Below are positions 24,101 to 35,693 of a stretch of 64,000 bases of DNA, in pieces; position 1 is the first letter of the stretch, and every line of letters starts with the position of its first letter. The notes below the pieces were generated by a model, which was not told where the DNA came from, ran no database searches, and was given only the letters and a program-made list of their open reading frames with translations. The DNA is from Epichloe hybrida. Lineage: Eukaryota > Ascomycota > Sordariomycetes > Hypocreales > Clavicipitaceae. Where the stretch lies: positions 62,001 to 126,000 of the forward strand of contig JAFEKR010000035.1 of assembly GCA_019022495.1 (NCBI GenBank), read 5' to 3'. Position numbers and translations under genes: made by a program.

Positions 24101-24307
24101 AGTTGTTTTCTTCTTGGCTTCATCCAGACCTGATGTTTCGTCACCAGGCTGAACTATGTCATTTTCATCATGGTGGTTGGCGGGTGCCAGGTCATGTCGG
24201 TATGGAAACGTGTAATGTGCATGAATCAGCACAACCAGCACAACGATTGGAACAAAAGTAACGCCGCCCAAGAGGTACGTCGCAAGCAATGTCGTCCACG
24301 GTCCCAT
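21132..24307 (-). CDS. NVJ2: ER-anchored SMP/PH-domain lipid-transfer protein (Nvj2/TEX2 family)
   Basis: Proteins of this family sit in the ER membrane and move lipids at membrane contact sites through a tubular SMP domain; yeast Nvj2 works at nucleus-vacuole and ER-Golgi contacts. Two exons (23796-24307, 21132-23709) give 1,029 residues. I start at the Met giving MGPWTTLLATYLLGGVTF because it places the family's transmembrane segment (about residues 5-28) at the N-terminus; an upstream in-frame Met at 24454 would add 49 Pro/Arg-rich residues. A PH-like region follows (about 140-280, spanning the intron), then the SMP domain (about 300-480: WLNALLGRIFLAVY, VEADVRYTGNFRIEVG). The rest is Ser/Pro-rich and probably disordered, with a poly-Ala tract near residue 560. 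In Hypocreales it belongs to the SLA2-REV3 block. Confidence 0.92.
22517..22575. repeat. GCC/GCT trinucleotide repeat encoding poly-alanine
   Basis: A run of alternating GCT and GCC codons (read on the minus strand as Ala) encodes about 20 alanines within the disordered tail of the NVJ2/TEX2-like protein. Being in frame, it can change length without a frameshift. Confidence 0.85.
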
Positions 24308-26414
24308 ACTGGGGGTGGTAGAAGGGTGATTTATATTGTTATCACAGCCAGTTGTAGCTCCGAAAGGCCAAAATGTTGCTTCGTCTCGAGTCCCCGGCCA
24401 AGTGGGCGGCGGCTGGCGGCGGCTGGCGGGCCGAGGTTGCACTTGCACTTGCACTCGCGCTGCCTTGAGCGCGCAGGGTCAAAGCAGGGTACCTGAGTAT
24501 ATCGAGCGTGCGTCGGCGTGTTTCTTTTCGTCGTCAGGATGTCGTGTCTGATTGTCTGATGCAGAGCAAGGGATTTAAGACGGAGATACGGGTCGGGGTG
24601 GACGAGAAAGGATACGTGTTGCGATGGACCAAGACGACCAAGACGACCAAGACGACCAAGACGACCAGCATGCATGGCAGTGAGGAGGCGAAATGACAAG
24701 GGGTCAATCAAGGACGCGCAAAATGGCGAGGGAAGGGAAGGGAAGGCAAATTCAGCGTCGAGCTGTCAAGACGTAAGTGAGGTAATAGGCAACAGGCAAT
24801 AGGCAATCGTGGGCAGCCCAGCACACATGCATAATTCAATTTGTTGGGCGGGACAAAGAAGGCAAGGTCGTTCGCGGAGACGTGTACAGTACATACTCCG
24901 TACGTGCATACGCATCATGTACATGTACATAATGTAGTCCGTAGTCCGTACATACATGTACATATAGTCTAACCCCTGTATGATTTTACACGAGGTACAT
25001 GACTAGGGCTAGCAAGCCAATGAAAAGTTACTAGGTGGGGTGAAAGATACTTAAGATTATATGTTTTTTCCTAGTATTACTTAGTACCCTTTTACCCCTG
25101 TAATATCCCTAACAGCTCCACTCATAATAGCCACTCACAGCTGATAGTGATTGCCCCGCGTGGGGCTTGTAGCGAGTGTAAAATCATTTAGGGGTTAGAC
25201 TGTACATGTACATTCCGTACTACATGCAGTGGGTGTACATAGAATGGGGTCCAACGAAACGAACCAGTGACAGCTACAGTGTAGCTCCAGCTTGAAGTGC
25301 CGGTCAACCCGATGTGGAGTGTGGCCGGGGGTTTTTCCGCGACGGACTGGACTGGGAACAAAAGAACAAACGAACCAATGGGGCCAATGGGAGGAGGGGG
25401 TTTTGCATCTTTGATGAAGAATTGACTTTATCCGTATTATTTGACGCAGCACAGCACGGCAGCCACGCATTTGCTTCACTGCCGGCACAAGCGCGCGTTG
25501 CCCAATTGGGTCCTTGCGTCATGGCGACGGGCCTCCAAGTTTACATGTTCCAGACGTCCAAAACGTCCAGAATGTCCATTGCAAAAGGGAAAATGTCTTC
25601 ATTCATTCGTCAAACGCTCTTGGTCTCCTTCATCTTCCTACATGTCTCAACCTGTTCTCCCTAGCCGTCTTTCTCGTCTCGCCACGCCAGCCCCATTCTC
25701 GTCATGATGGGCCTAAAAACAAGGTTTTGCAAATGCCTTGCTGTCGACGAAAAAGACGTGTCGACGGCGCTTCTTGTACAACCTCCCTTCTCCCTTCTCC
25801 TGAATCTCCCGTCCTTGCTGCAATCTGTAGAAATGAACGATAAATGCTGGTCGAGACAGAAACAAAGTGGACGCCATATTGACCTAAGGTATACTTGTAG
25901 TAATAGTAAAGGTAGTAAGTAGTAAGTGTTTTATACAATCGCGCGAGACTAGCCCAAGTGGCGCCGGTCCTGAGGAGGAGTGACGCAGAGAAGGCACCGA
26001 CGGAAGACATGCTTTCGTCCCATATAAAACAAAATGAAAAAATCACAAAAAGATGGAAGACAAAGGAAGAAATAAGGAAAAGGTGGAGTAAAAAGGCATT
26101 AGCCAAGAGAGCCATGGTTCGTGGTCGGTAAATTTTCTTGCTTTCGGAAAGACAGTATAATGGCAACTTCAGTCAAAACAACAAAATTTTGACTGTTTAA
26201 TGCCGTGCGATGAGACAACATCGAAGAAATCGAGCAAGAGGAACAAAGAGAATGATTAGGCAAGGAGAATTATGATATCGTCGCGATCGTCAATAATTCC
26301 AAAACAGATTGAGCCGGGCATTGGAAGGGACCGAGCCATTGTTCCAGGATTAGTCATTTTCGGAGCAGGACGGTTGGCCACAATCGAGCGCATCTTCTGC
26401 GTGTACAGTTTGTT
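24308..26414. other. Spacer upstream of NVJ2/TEX2 with a MITE-like element
   Basis: 2.1 kb without a supported gene. It holds a 9-mer tandem repeat (GACCAAGAC, about 4 copies, 24627-24667), clusters of TACATG/GTAC words around 24,890-24,965, the MITE-like element at 24966-25201, and a 9 bp inverted repeat (CAGTCAAAA / TTTTGACTG) near 26,172-26,194 that may belong to the NUM1 3' region. Confidence 0.6.
24966..25201. mobile_element. Non-autonomous MITE-like DNA element with 26 bp terminal inverted repeats
   Basis: The two ends are inverted copies: 24966-24991 begins AGTCTAACCCCT and continues ATGATTTTACAC after two variable bases; the reverse complement of 25176-25201 reads the same with only those two positions different. 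Weaker similarity runs a further 10 bp inward. The 236 bp element is more AT-rich than its surroundings and has no ORF. The flanking 8 bp are GTACATAT on the left and GTACATGT on the right, a 7/8 match that could be an 8 bp target-site duplication of hAT type; because GTACAT words are common here this may be coincidence. It lies about 660 bp upstream of the NVJ2/TEX2 start. No transposase partner is visible in the window. Confidence 0.75.
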
Positions 26415-29400
26415 TCATGCTCGGGAACGCATGGAAGCCATTGGTGTGTTGGTAGCAGAAGGTCCAGCGTGTGAATGAGGGTGCGAGTGTGACGGATGAC
26501 CACGCCCTCTTCGTGCAGTGTGTGGTAAGCTCCCCACGTCGTGTTTGCCATCGCAGCAAGCTCTCACGTTCTCGAGTCGATCAGACTCGCGATCTTGGCG
26601 TTCAATCAACTCCCGTAAATCTTCGGCACTGTCGTGCACCTCACTTGCTTCATAAATATTCCAATTCTGGCTGCTAGGCCCGCGGCCTCGAAAACTAGAC
26701 AGAGTCCCCGAGAGTTTCGGTGCTCCGGATCGCCAGTATCCGCTGAGCTTACTGAGCGTGCCTGTCGAGGTGCGGCTTGTAGCACTTCCATGTTTATGAT
26801 TCCCAGAAGGTGTGAGCGTGGGAATATTCATTGACGTGCCCAGGACGGGGGACTCGTTTCGTGTGGTGCGAGAGTTGTAAGATGACAATGACGGGGGACC
26901 TCTTGACCTGGGGTCGTGAACAGGGCGTCGGCCGGCCTGTGGATTGAACTCGTCAACATCTTCCTGTGTTATCTGGCCAGCAATGTCTTCTGCATCAGTC
27001 TGAGGCTCTTGTCCAGTCCGTAGCAACAAGTATGAAAGTGCATTAAACCAAGTCTCATGCCGTTGTCCAGTCGTGCAGGTGAATTTGATGGTTCGGCCAG
27101 GTGAAATGATGATCAAGCTCTTCCGGTGCAATCCAGGTGGCATTGGATTGTCGTCAGTCACAACACGGACAGCCTCGATAGGCACGCTCTTGGCCTTGAG
27201 CTCTGATCTGCCAGCAGTAGATGGATCGCTATCGCTCCAGTACAATGTGCGAGTATATGGGTGAACCCAGAAGTAACGACGATGGCGATTCTCGGACAAT
27301 TCGCCGCGCCCCGTCCTCCGGGTATACTTCCAGAGGAACTCGCCAATCATGGTTTGGGTAATGGCCTGAATCATGCGAGGATCTGTGTTGGGTCCAAAGC
27401 CCGCAGGATCCATTCCCATTCCTCCTGGCCGCATGTTGAAGCGATTCTCAATCTCCGAGGCAAACGACGACACTGACGAACGCCTTGACTGTGAGGTGAG
27501 TCTCGCTGATGCATGGATCTCAGCCGTGCCATGGTGTGCAGATCCGCTCCGGACGGCTCGACCCGAGACCATCGAAGCCTGCTGGCGGGGTGTCTGGGGA
27601 CGATGCTTCATAGCAGAGGCTGGCCAAAGTGGAGGACCCATGCTGCCCTGCTGTTGACCATGAGATGACTCTGAGCGAGCTGCGTCGATGATTTGACGAT
27701 GATTTGACGGCAGTGGCGGTTCGTCAGGCACAGGCACAGGCACAGGCCCACGTCCGCTGCTAGCGCTTCCGGGCCTAGTCATGACCGAGTCGTCATCGGC
27801 AGTTACTTCAACCACAGACTTGGCTCGAGGACGGAGAGGCGAGTCGAAGCTTTCTTGAGATCTGTAGATACGAACTGTGCCCGTTGTCTCGGGAGAGCCT
27901 ACAGAGCTGATGGAAGAGTTCTTAACATGACCATAGGAACGTTGCGGGCCGGTTTTGAGCAGCTGATCGATTGCACCAGCAGTCAAGGAGGTCTGGGCAG
28001 CTTGATCATTCATGGCAGCACTCGGCTTGCGAGAGGGACGAGCACTGGTGTTGGTTGAAATCTCCTTGAACGGCCGTTGGGAATCGGGAGTACCGCCATG
28101 GGGTGAGTCAGGGGGGGACAGACGTGTATCATCTTCCGCAATGATGGGCTCAACATCCCTCTTCTTGCCACGGGTTAACACAGAGCCAAAAAATTGGTTG
28201 GTCGGCGTCTTCGGAAACGCAGCGTCATCTCTGGGCAGGATGAAGGCATCTCGTCTCGGGCTTCGGGGAGACATGGGACGAGTCTCGACAGTCTCGATCG
28301 TGGAGAAGCCAAAGTTTGAAAGAACCGGTGTAGCTGGTGGGCTTACCACAGGTTCGACAACCTCAGCCGTGATAGAGGACAAAACGAGCGCTGGAGGTGG
28401 ATCAATAGGTTCCATGATGGGCTGCGTATGTTGCGTAGCGATCGAGGATAGCGCGAGGGTAGGCAAGACGGGGATTGGCGCCGGTACAGGTTCGACGAAT
28501 TGCGTAGACAACCCTGAGAGTCGCAGGATTGGAGGAGTCGGCAGCACCACTGGTTCTTCTCTGGGTTCAAGGGCCGCCGCGCATATTGAGGACATGGTTA
28601 AAGCTGGAGGCGGCGCAACCTCGGGTTGTGCGACAGGAACCACAGGTATAGGGGCTACGATCGTGGAAACTGGCTCAGGCACAGCCACAGGTTCCAGTAC
28701 TACCGTGGATATGTCAGACAAAGAGAGCACTGGTTGAGGAATAGAAATGGGTTCGATAGCCTCTGCTACAACCGAAGTCATGATGAGATGAGCAGGGGGC
28801 AAGTCTGGCTCCATGATGGGCTCCAAAGTCTCGGCGGCAATGACTGAGAGCGTCAGTGGTGGCAGTGATGCCTCGGCCCCCAGTCGAGGTTCAACATGCT
28901 CTACAGCGAGAGGCGTCATGCGCAGAGTTGGGGGTGCTGGGGGGATGATGGGCTCCTCTTGGGGCTCGATATCTTCGGACTGGATATGCGACAACGCCAG
29001 AGAGGGTTGTGTTGTCGGCGGGCTGACTTGACGGGAGGATGTTGGAGGTGTTGGGAACTCGGCCAATTTGACGTCCATATCCTGTTCGTACTGAATACTA
29101 GCATCGCTGTAAGACAAGGTAGAGACCGGTCGGGCAGAGTCTGGCTCCATTGTCCTGCTGCTTCTCCAAGTAGTGGAAAGGCGGTTTCCAGCATGCACCA
29201 CTGACTCCATGGAAAGACGTCTCTCCAAGCGTTCCCCAAAAACTTCAGCTGTAATCTTGACAGGCTCTGTCATCGCACCGCTGTCCACCATGACGACTCG
29301 ACGTAAGCTTGGCAAGGCGGGAGGTGGTGTTGACGTCCGCCGAGTCGACCCAGGAGTCACGGATCGAATGCTGCGTCGGCTGGGTGTAGCGGCGCCTAAA

Positions 29401-31530
29401 GACTCGTCGTCGCTACCAAAGTCTTGAAGTTCCGCGAATAAACTTTGGCCACCAGCTTGGGGAGTGCCGCCGCTCGTGTGACTTGCAGGGCTGCTCCGCA
29501 CATTTGGCTCTTCGCTGTTTTGTCGAGAGCTTCTAGAGAAAGGACCTCGGCTTAGTCTGAAGCGGCTCCTCTGGGACGAAATCGTCCCCGTGGGTGTCCG
29601 CAGGTCTGGAAGATCGTCTTCATCTGCCGAAGTCGATGCTGTACTATGGAACGAGTCTCGGGTCTTTGGTCGCACCATGCCTGCGGGGAGGCTCGGTGGT
29701 CTTTTCATGCGAGCAAATCCTCTCAAAACACTTTCCGTCTCCGTGTCGTTATCATCGTCGCTGCCTGACATTGTCTCATTTCCAGTTTGGAAGTCTTCCG
29801 TCTCCGTAGCACGTTCGTTGGCCGTCTCAAAGGCGGACTCGCTAGCCTCGTTGGCAGTGTCAAAATGGTCGCTGCTGTCATTCGGATTGCAGGATTCAAA
29901 AGCTCGGTGTGAGCCAGCAATGGAAGCTCTTCGCCGTGATTCCTCAGCGTTATCCTCCCAATCAGGGTCATCCGCAAGAATCTCTTGTCTGCTGGACCGG
30001 TGACTACCCAATAAACGGGCAGGTTTCTTGAATTCTTTGGAATCGACCTTGCGGGTGCGACGAGAATTGGGAGCACCAGCAACATCAGTTCGAGACTTCT
30101 CCAAGTCATCTCGCAAATCCTGGATGATTCTTCTGAGTTCCAGTTTTTCGGTCTTCTCACGATGAAGTTGATTCCGTTGGCTTTGAATCGTCCGCTGAGC
30201 ATGGTGGAGGGACGACTTGATAGTCTCGGTCTCGAGCATTGCATGTCTTGGCGTGCCTTTTACGGGAGATGGCGGCGGCGAATGTTCTGGTGTGATGTTA
30301 TCGGTTGCAGTTTCGAACTCCTCATCGCTCAGGCCAGATATCGATTCACGTTCAACGGCCCGTGATCGTTGCGATGAGAAAGCTTTGGCAAGCTCTTGAT
30401 TCTGGTTGGCCAAGTCATCGATTTTGTGTTGCATAGCTGCTCTCTCGCTCTCGGCCATGACCATGTACCGCTTCGCTGTGCCCAGCTCAATATCGAGATG
30501 CTTCACAGCCGCAGCATGTTCTTCTGCCAATCTTGAGTGGGACAGCTTGGCATCGTCCAGCTCCTTTTGGACAGTGGTTTTCTCGGCATTAGATACGTTG
30601 AGGGCTTGTATGAGTTTCTTCTCGCGATCGGCAGCTTCCTTCTGTTGTGTGGCGATTTCTTGAAGACGGGTTTCGAGGTTCCAGTTCTCCTCTTTGTAAC
30701 GATGTTCGCTTTCGTCGAGGGTTTTGAGCCGTTGTTGAAAACTCTCCGACTCAATTTCCAGCCTCTGCTTTTCCGACTGGGCGATCTTCAACTCATCATC
30801 TCGTTCGGACAGTAGTGATTGTAAGTTACGGACTTGAGCAATGAGTGATGTACTGATTTCGGCAGCAAATTCAATGTCATGTACACGGTTGGATGATAGA
30901 TTTCGACTCTTGCGATTTGGAACGCTGAGTTTCGTTGGGGACCCCGTGGCCTGACTTTCAAATTTCGAAGGACTCACCGAGCGCTGGAGAATTTCGGAGA
31001 CGAAGTCAGTCATGTGCATGAAGAGAAAAGGGAGTTTCGGGGCTCAAAAAGGTATGCCTTACCCTGCCACTACGGCCCTCTGGAGCAAACGGTGAGCCGG
31101 CATGGACTTCATTGCTGGGCACTCTCTGTTTGGGAAGAAATACGCGGGCGGATTCTCGGGCAAGATCGTTGAAATCTCTTTCAATCTCGACCAGTTTTTT
31201 GCGAAGACCCGGGTCAAGCTCTCCTTGGACCTGTAGCTTTTGGACTTGTTGCAGTTGCTCAGCTAGCAATTTTCGTTGGGAAACTAGAGCTGTGCCCAAC
31301 TTTCCGGCCTCATCTAAACGACGATCGGTCTCTGCAAGATGCGCCTCCAAAGCGCGTCTGGCTTGCGTGGGCGAGGACCCAGGTCCAGCGGCAAACAGCT
31401 CTTGGTCTAAATTGGAAAATCTATGGTGCGCAGAGACGGACGAGTTGGTGACGAAGGGGTCGTTGGCGGCATCTCCGTCGCCAGGAGCAGGGAGATCCGG
31501 ACGTTTGTCAGGGGCCAGAGACGAAGCCAT
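26415..31530 (-). CDS. NUM1: NUM1/ApsA-type cortical anchor protein (nuclear migration), PH domain
   Basis: This family sits at the cell cortex, binds phosphoinositides through a C-terminal PH domain and anchors dynein, and in yeast also mitochondria; Aspergillus ApsA is needed for nuclear positioning. Two exons (31063-31530 and 26415-30983), joined through a 79 bp intron with branch site ACTGAC, give about 1,678 residues. The N-terminal third is coiled coil (about 70-330), starting with the conserved SPSKFESQATGSPTKLSVP and HDIEFAAEISTSLIAQVRNL. A Ser/Thr/Asp/Glu-rich stretch follows, then about nine degenerate repeats of 25-32 residues (about 840-1080) with the pattern L-x-x-S-x-I-x-x-x-x-x-E-P. 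The PH domain is at about 1364-1480 (EFLWKYTRRTGRGELSENRH). The tail is Arg/His-rich. It is divergent from CWC24 across a 2.5 kb spacer. Confidence 0.93.
28330..29015 (-). repeat. Degenerate coding repeats in the NUM1/ApsA gene
   Basis: About nine units of 75-96 bp encode a protein motif of the type L-x-x-S-x-[IV]-x-[AT]-x-x-x-[EQ]-P followed by a Pro-rich spacer (for example LTLSVIAAETLEP and LALSSIATQHTQP). Num1 and ApsA of other fungi also have internal repeats, but of differing length and sequence. Confidence 0.8.
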
Positions 31531-34001
31531 CCTGGTGAAGCAAGTGGCCGACAGGAAGACTGTCTACAAGCTCTGCGATACCATCAAGTTGGACTGATGG
31601 CTCCCGCAGTAAATATACTAAACCTCTTGTGTAGCCCAAAAATCGCAGCCACGGTCAGGCAGAAGCGGAAGGAGAGATTGCGGCCGTCCAGAGACGGTTC
31701 TTTTACAGCCCGTCAACCCGTTGGAGAAGTCGATATCATGCGCGTCGAAGCTCAAATGGACAGACAGGCAGAGAACGAGTCCAGAGATGCACGGAATGGG
31801 CCTTGAGCAGCCCCCCTTGCGTGCAAAGCGGGCGAAGGACAGGTTAGCAGGGAACGAAACGGGACACCTGAAATAGTGCAGTGCAGGTCCTGCTGCAAGT
31901 CTCAATCCACGACCGCAGGCACCGAGGTAAGCAGAGCAGGCGACGGAGCTGGCCAAGGAGCAGCAAAGGAGAGAAAGAAGAGGAGGTTGAGAAAAGCAAA
32001 AATTGTCGACAAAGGAACTGGCTGGCGTGAACGAGTGCGTGCGTGCACCACGCGCCTTGTAATAATATAGTGCAATTATTGTTATTTCCAGTTCCTGATT
32101 TGTGGTATTGGTTGGCTATTGGCCCGTCAGCCGTTGGTATGGTTGGAATGGTGCTAGGTACAGTGGGGTGGCCACTAGCAGGCCCCACTGTGCTCTGTGG
32201 TGCCCTCGACGGATAGACAAGCACTGACTCTGCGAGCAGGGCGATGAAATACGCTCACCTCACCTCACACACAAAACACCCAAAACGCCCAAAACGGACC
32301 AGTGACGGCCTCGAACGGAATGCTGACTGTACAACGCGACCTGGGCTTGTTGATCATTCCCAGATTTCCCAGGCACAACACCCAAGCTGGCGAGCCAATC
32401 CAAAAACAAACACACAAACTTCCAGGTGCAATTTGGCGCTTGTGATGGGGACCGACGCAGGTGTTATTTATTATCAACAGGGCGGGGAATTGATGTAATG
32501 GCGAAGTGCTAGGAATTTACAGATTGTTAGAAAATGCCACGAAAGATCAACCTAAGCAAAAGCCTGGACATATTTCATCTGCAATTGTTCAGAGGCAAGA
32601 GTGACGAGCCATGTATCTCAATTCATCACCGCGAGATCCACGCTTGTACATTATCGAAAAAAAATCCCCAAAAAAGAAAGACATGGCCATTTCAACTCTT
32701 GCACCACTTGGTGGCCCGCCCTGATGTGAATACATACACAAGAACGTTTGGACCTCTCTCTCTCTGAGACCAGCATCAAAACATGCTAGTCACGTCCTGC
32801 GGGTCCAGAATAGGTGAACCATTCATTCGCATGAAAGAGACTGATTCATGCGGAAACCGACATCAGGCTATATTCTGCACTGTACTCCACATCCTCCTTC
32901 GCAACACGTCGCAACAACAACAAAGTAATAGTCATAGTCAGTCTTATCATGAAGAACAACGAACAACATGCAGTAGCAAACGCTTGAGAATCAACCCCCA
33001 TGCAGAACCGAAGCGCCCACATGCTAATAGATATGGCTCCTAAACCTGCAGAATCAAATCAATAGCATGTACGGAGTAAGACTGCATGCAAATATGTCTT
33101 GTCTGGGGATGTCTCACAAAGGACAATGGACGATGCTCCATTGGACGGTCTATCGCGCAGTAAAAGAAATAAGCCAACGGAGTACCGAAGACATCATCGC
33201 AACATGGCTACACGCTCGGTGATCGCATAACGAGACCTCATTTCCGCCGACCGAATCGTTGCAGCCGCTTGTCTGTCTTGGCCGATCGATCCGAGTGGCC
33301 CCAGCGCGACCGACCCTCAAGATAGTCAATCTCGAGCTCAATGGTAATCGATCTCAAGGGAGGAAGACGTCATTTGTATGATCTGTTTGTGTCGTCTTTA
33401 ATGCAAGCTTCGTTCGCTCTGAATGTCTACTCCGTACCTACCAAGTCAATGGTTGACGATCCTATGGGCAAATTATTATCAGACATGCAGAAGCACACCC
33501 CCAAAATAACTTTCTTTTTAATGGCTTCAAGTTTCTTTTTGTGAGATCGCGAACCCGTAATCTGTACTGACTAGTCCCCATCCACGACGGCTCGACTGAC
33601 GGCCAGCTGACTTGCTTACGAGAAATGACGATCTTAATATTCGATTGTTTTATTTTGTTTTGTAATTAGGGAGCTGATAGATTTTTGCAATGGGCCTGCC
33701 ATGCATCTAAAAAATCCGATTTGTGATTAGAGAGAGAGAGCCGCCTGGGAGAAGTATCGATGAGTAAGCACGCACATCTGAGGATTCCTCAGCGCTCCAG
33801 CCACATTACTCAGCCTCAGCATCAGCCTCGCATCTTCTTCCACCAGGAAGCTAAAGCTTGAGCCTCACATCCCAATTGGCCGGGATGTTCGACCCATTCG
33901 CCATCACGACGTTCCCAGAAATCTGCATGACCTAGCTGCTGCGACTCACGCATTCGCTGCCATCTCAGCTTTCGACAGCACACACCGAGTATCTCAAAAG
34001 T
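31531..34001. other. Divergent spacer between NUM1 and CWC24
   Basis: 2.47 kb between divergent starts, with no supported gene or RNA. It contains two TACGGAGTA words (33070-33078, 33428-33436 on the other strand). It should hold both promoters; the CWC24 start is preceded by a pyrimidine/CA-rich leader. Confidence 0.6.
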
Positions 34002-35127
34002 ATGGACACAACAGAACTCACTGCGGTCTCTTCAGAACCTGCGCCGGTCGCCCTCTTCAAAAAGCGTGGCGCCAAGGGAAAGGCTAACATCAGAAAACGA
34101 CCAGCCACGCCACCACCTGCCAACAGCGACAGCGACAGCGACTTTTCAAGCTCGGAGGATGAGTCTGGTCAGCGAGTGAAGAGACAAAAGAGAACTGGCG
34201 CCATCACTGCTTCGTCCAGGGACATATCGACTGGCACCAAAGATTTGAAAGCGACCATCTTCACAGCGAACAGAAACGTTCCCATTTCTGACTCGAATGA
34301 TGCCACCAAACAGAGCAACTGGTACGATGAGGACGCCAAGGATGCTCTCTCAGCGAAGAACCTACTCGGGTCGTCAAAGTCAACGACGAACCATGCGGAT
34401 CCCGACGGTACATACAAGGGCCTAGCCAACCGAGCGTCCTTCATTCAGAAGAATCCCGACGCACCGCAACGGACGGTGGGCCCGATGAAAGCACCAACGA
34501 ATATTCGAACAATAACTGTTACGGATTTCGCTCCAGATGTGTGCAAGGACTACAAAAAGACAGGATTCTGTGGTTTTGGAGATAACTGGTAAGTGATCTT
34601 CTCTCACGACATATTTCTGCATACGTCTCTGCGACACTGCTTTTGTCCCTATTGAGAACTCGAGCTAACTTTTCTTTCCTCTTTTACGCAGCAAATACCT
34701 GCATAGTCGCGAAGACTACAAGCACGGTTGGCAACTCGACCGAGAATGGGATACTGTAACAAAAGGCAAGAAGAACTTGGGTGGCACAGTAGTGGCGAGC
34801 GCGAATCGAGACAAAGCCGGCGGCGACGATGATGAAGCCGGGGAAGAGGACGCGCTGCTCCAGAACATACCGTTTGTGTGCATCATCTGCGAAGAGGACT
34901 ACAAAGCTCCCGTCATAACACGGTGCGGACATTACTTTTGTGAGCCGTGTGCCCTGAAACGATATCGCAAAGATCCCACTTGTGCAGCTTGTGGAGCTGG
35001 CATAAACGGCGTGTTCAACTCGGCGAAGCGGCTAAAGAAGTTGTTGGACAAGAAGCGAGAGCGCGAGGCGGAAAGAAGGCAAGCAGCAGTGGAAGCGGGC
35101 GGGGAAGTGAGCGAACAAGACGATTGA
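34002..35127 (+). CDS. CWC24: Pre-mRNA splicing factor CWC24 (CCCH + RING)
   Basis: Cwc24 joins the activated spliceosome around the first catalytic step and contacts the 5' splice site; the human homologue is RNF113A. Two exons (34002-34588, 34692-35127) give 340 residues. The first intron interrupts the zinc finger: CCCH ligands are C181, C190, C196 and H200 (C-x8-C-x5-C-x3-H), with C196 completed across the splice junction. That places the intron with confidence. The RING finger is at about 259-297 (CIICEEDYKAPVITRCGH, then CxxC, then CAAC), C3HC4 type. The N-terminus is Ser/Asp- and Lys/Arg-rich and probably nuclear-localising; the tail is basic and coiled. ATG3 follows on the same strand 566 bp further on. 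Confidence 0.97.
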
Positions 35128-35693
35128 TGAGCTGGTGCAGTAGTTTGTTTTACCGGGGGGCATGTAGCGAGCACGGGCATGGTTGAACACAATAGAAACA
35201 TTGTGTCCGGAGCGTAGCTCGCATACGAAACAATCGCTCCCTCCTGGAAATACAAAACCTGATGACATGCCCAGTCATGAGGAGGATGCTTCATCTCAGT
35301 ATCTCCGATGAGATGGGAGCTTCTACCAGCAATGTGACCCCCACCAACATCACCCAATCACGTCCCTCACCACCCCGCCATGTGATCCACCTTGCCCAGT
35401 GCCCACCTGGACCAAGTCACCAGGCAGGCAGCTGGCAGCTGGCAGCTGTCAGTCTAAAATGTCAGTCTGATTCCGTTCCTATTCTTGTATTTCTTTCATT
35501 CTCTCTCTCCCACGCAATCACATCACAGCTCGGGATAGACAAATAAATTCCCTGGAGAGCTCACCACAGAAGGTCTTCTTGCATCACGCAGCTCAACCCC
35601 CAAGCTTACTGCCAAGCATTAGAGCTAGTCCGCGCTTGTATTCGAGAGTTCTCCAACAACACCAGAGGCAGCGGTGTTTGGCTCGCCGCAATA
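35128..35693. other. Spacer CWC24-ATG3
   Basis: 566 bp. It includes a short GGCAGCT tandem at about 35424-35450, then a CT-rich stretch typical of a fungal core promoter before the ATG3 start. Confidence 0.6.

Noticed and set aside
24966..25201. Telomere-like CTAACCCC sequence as interstitial telomere
   Set aside because: The motif occurs once at each end as an inverted pair, not as a tandem array; better explained as terminal inverted repeats.
28012..28737. 241-codon plus-strand frame inside NUM1
   Set aside because: Antisense of the repeat region; its Gly/Ser/Thr pattern mirrors the Pro/Ser repeats of the true gene.
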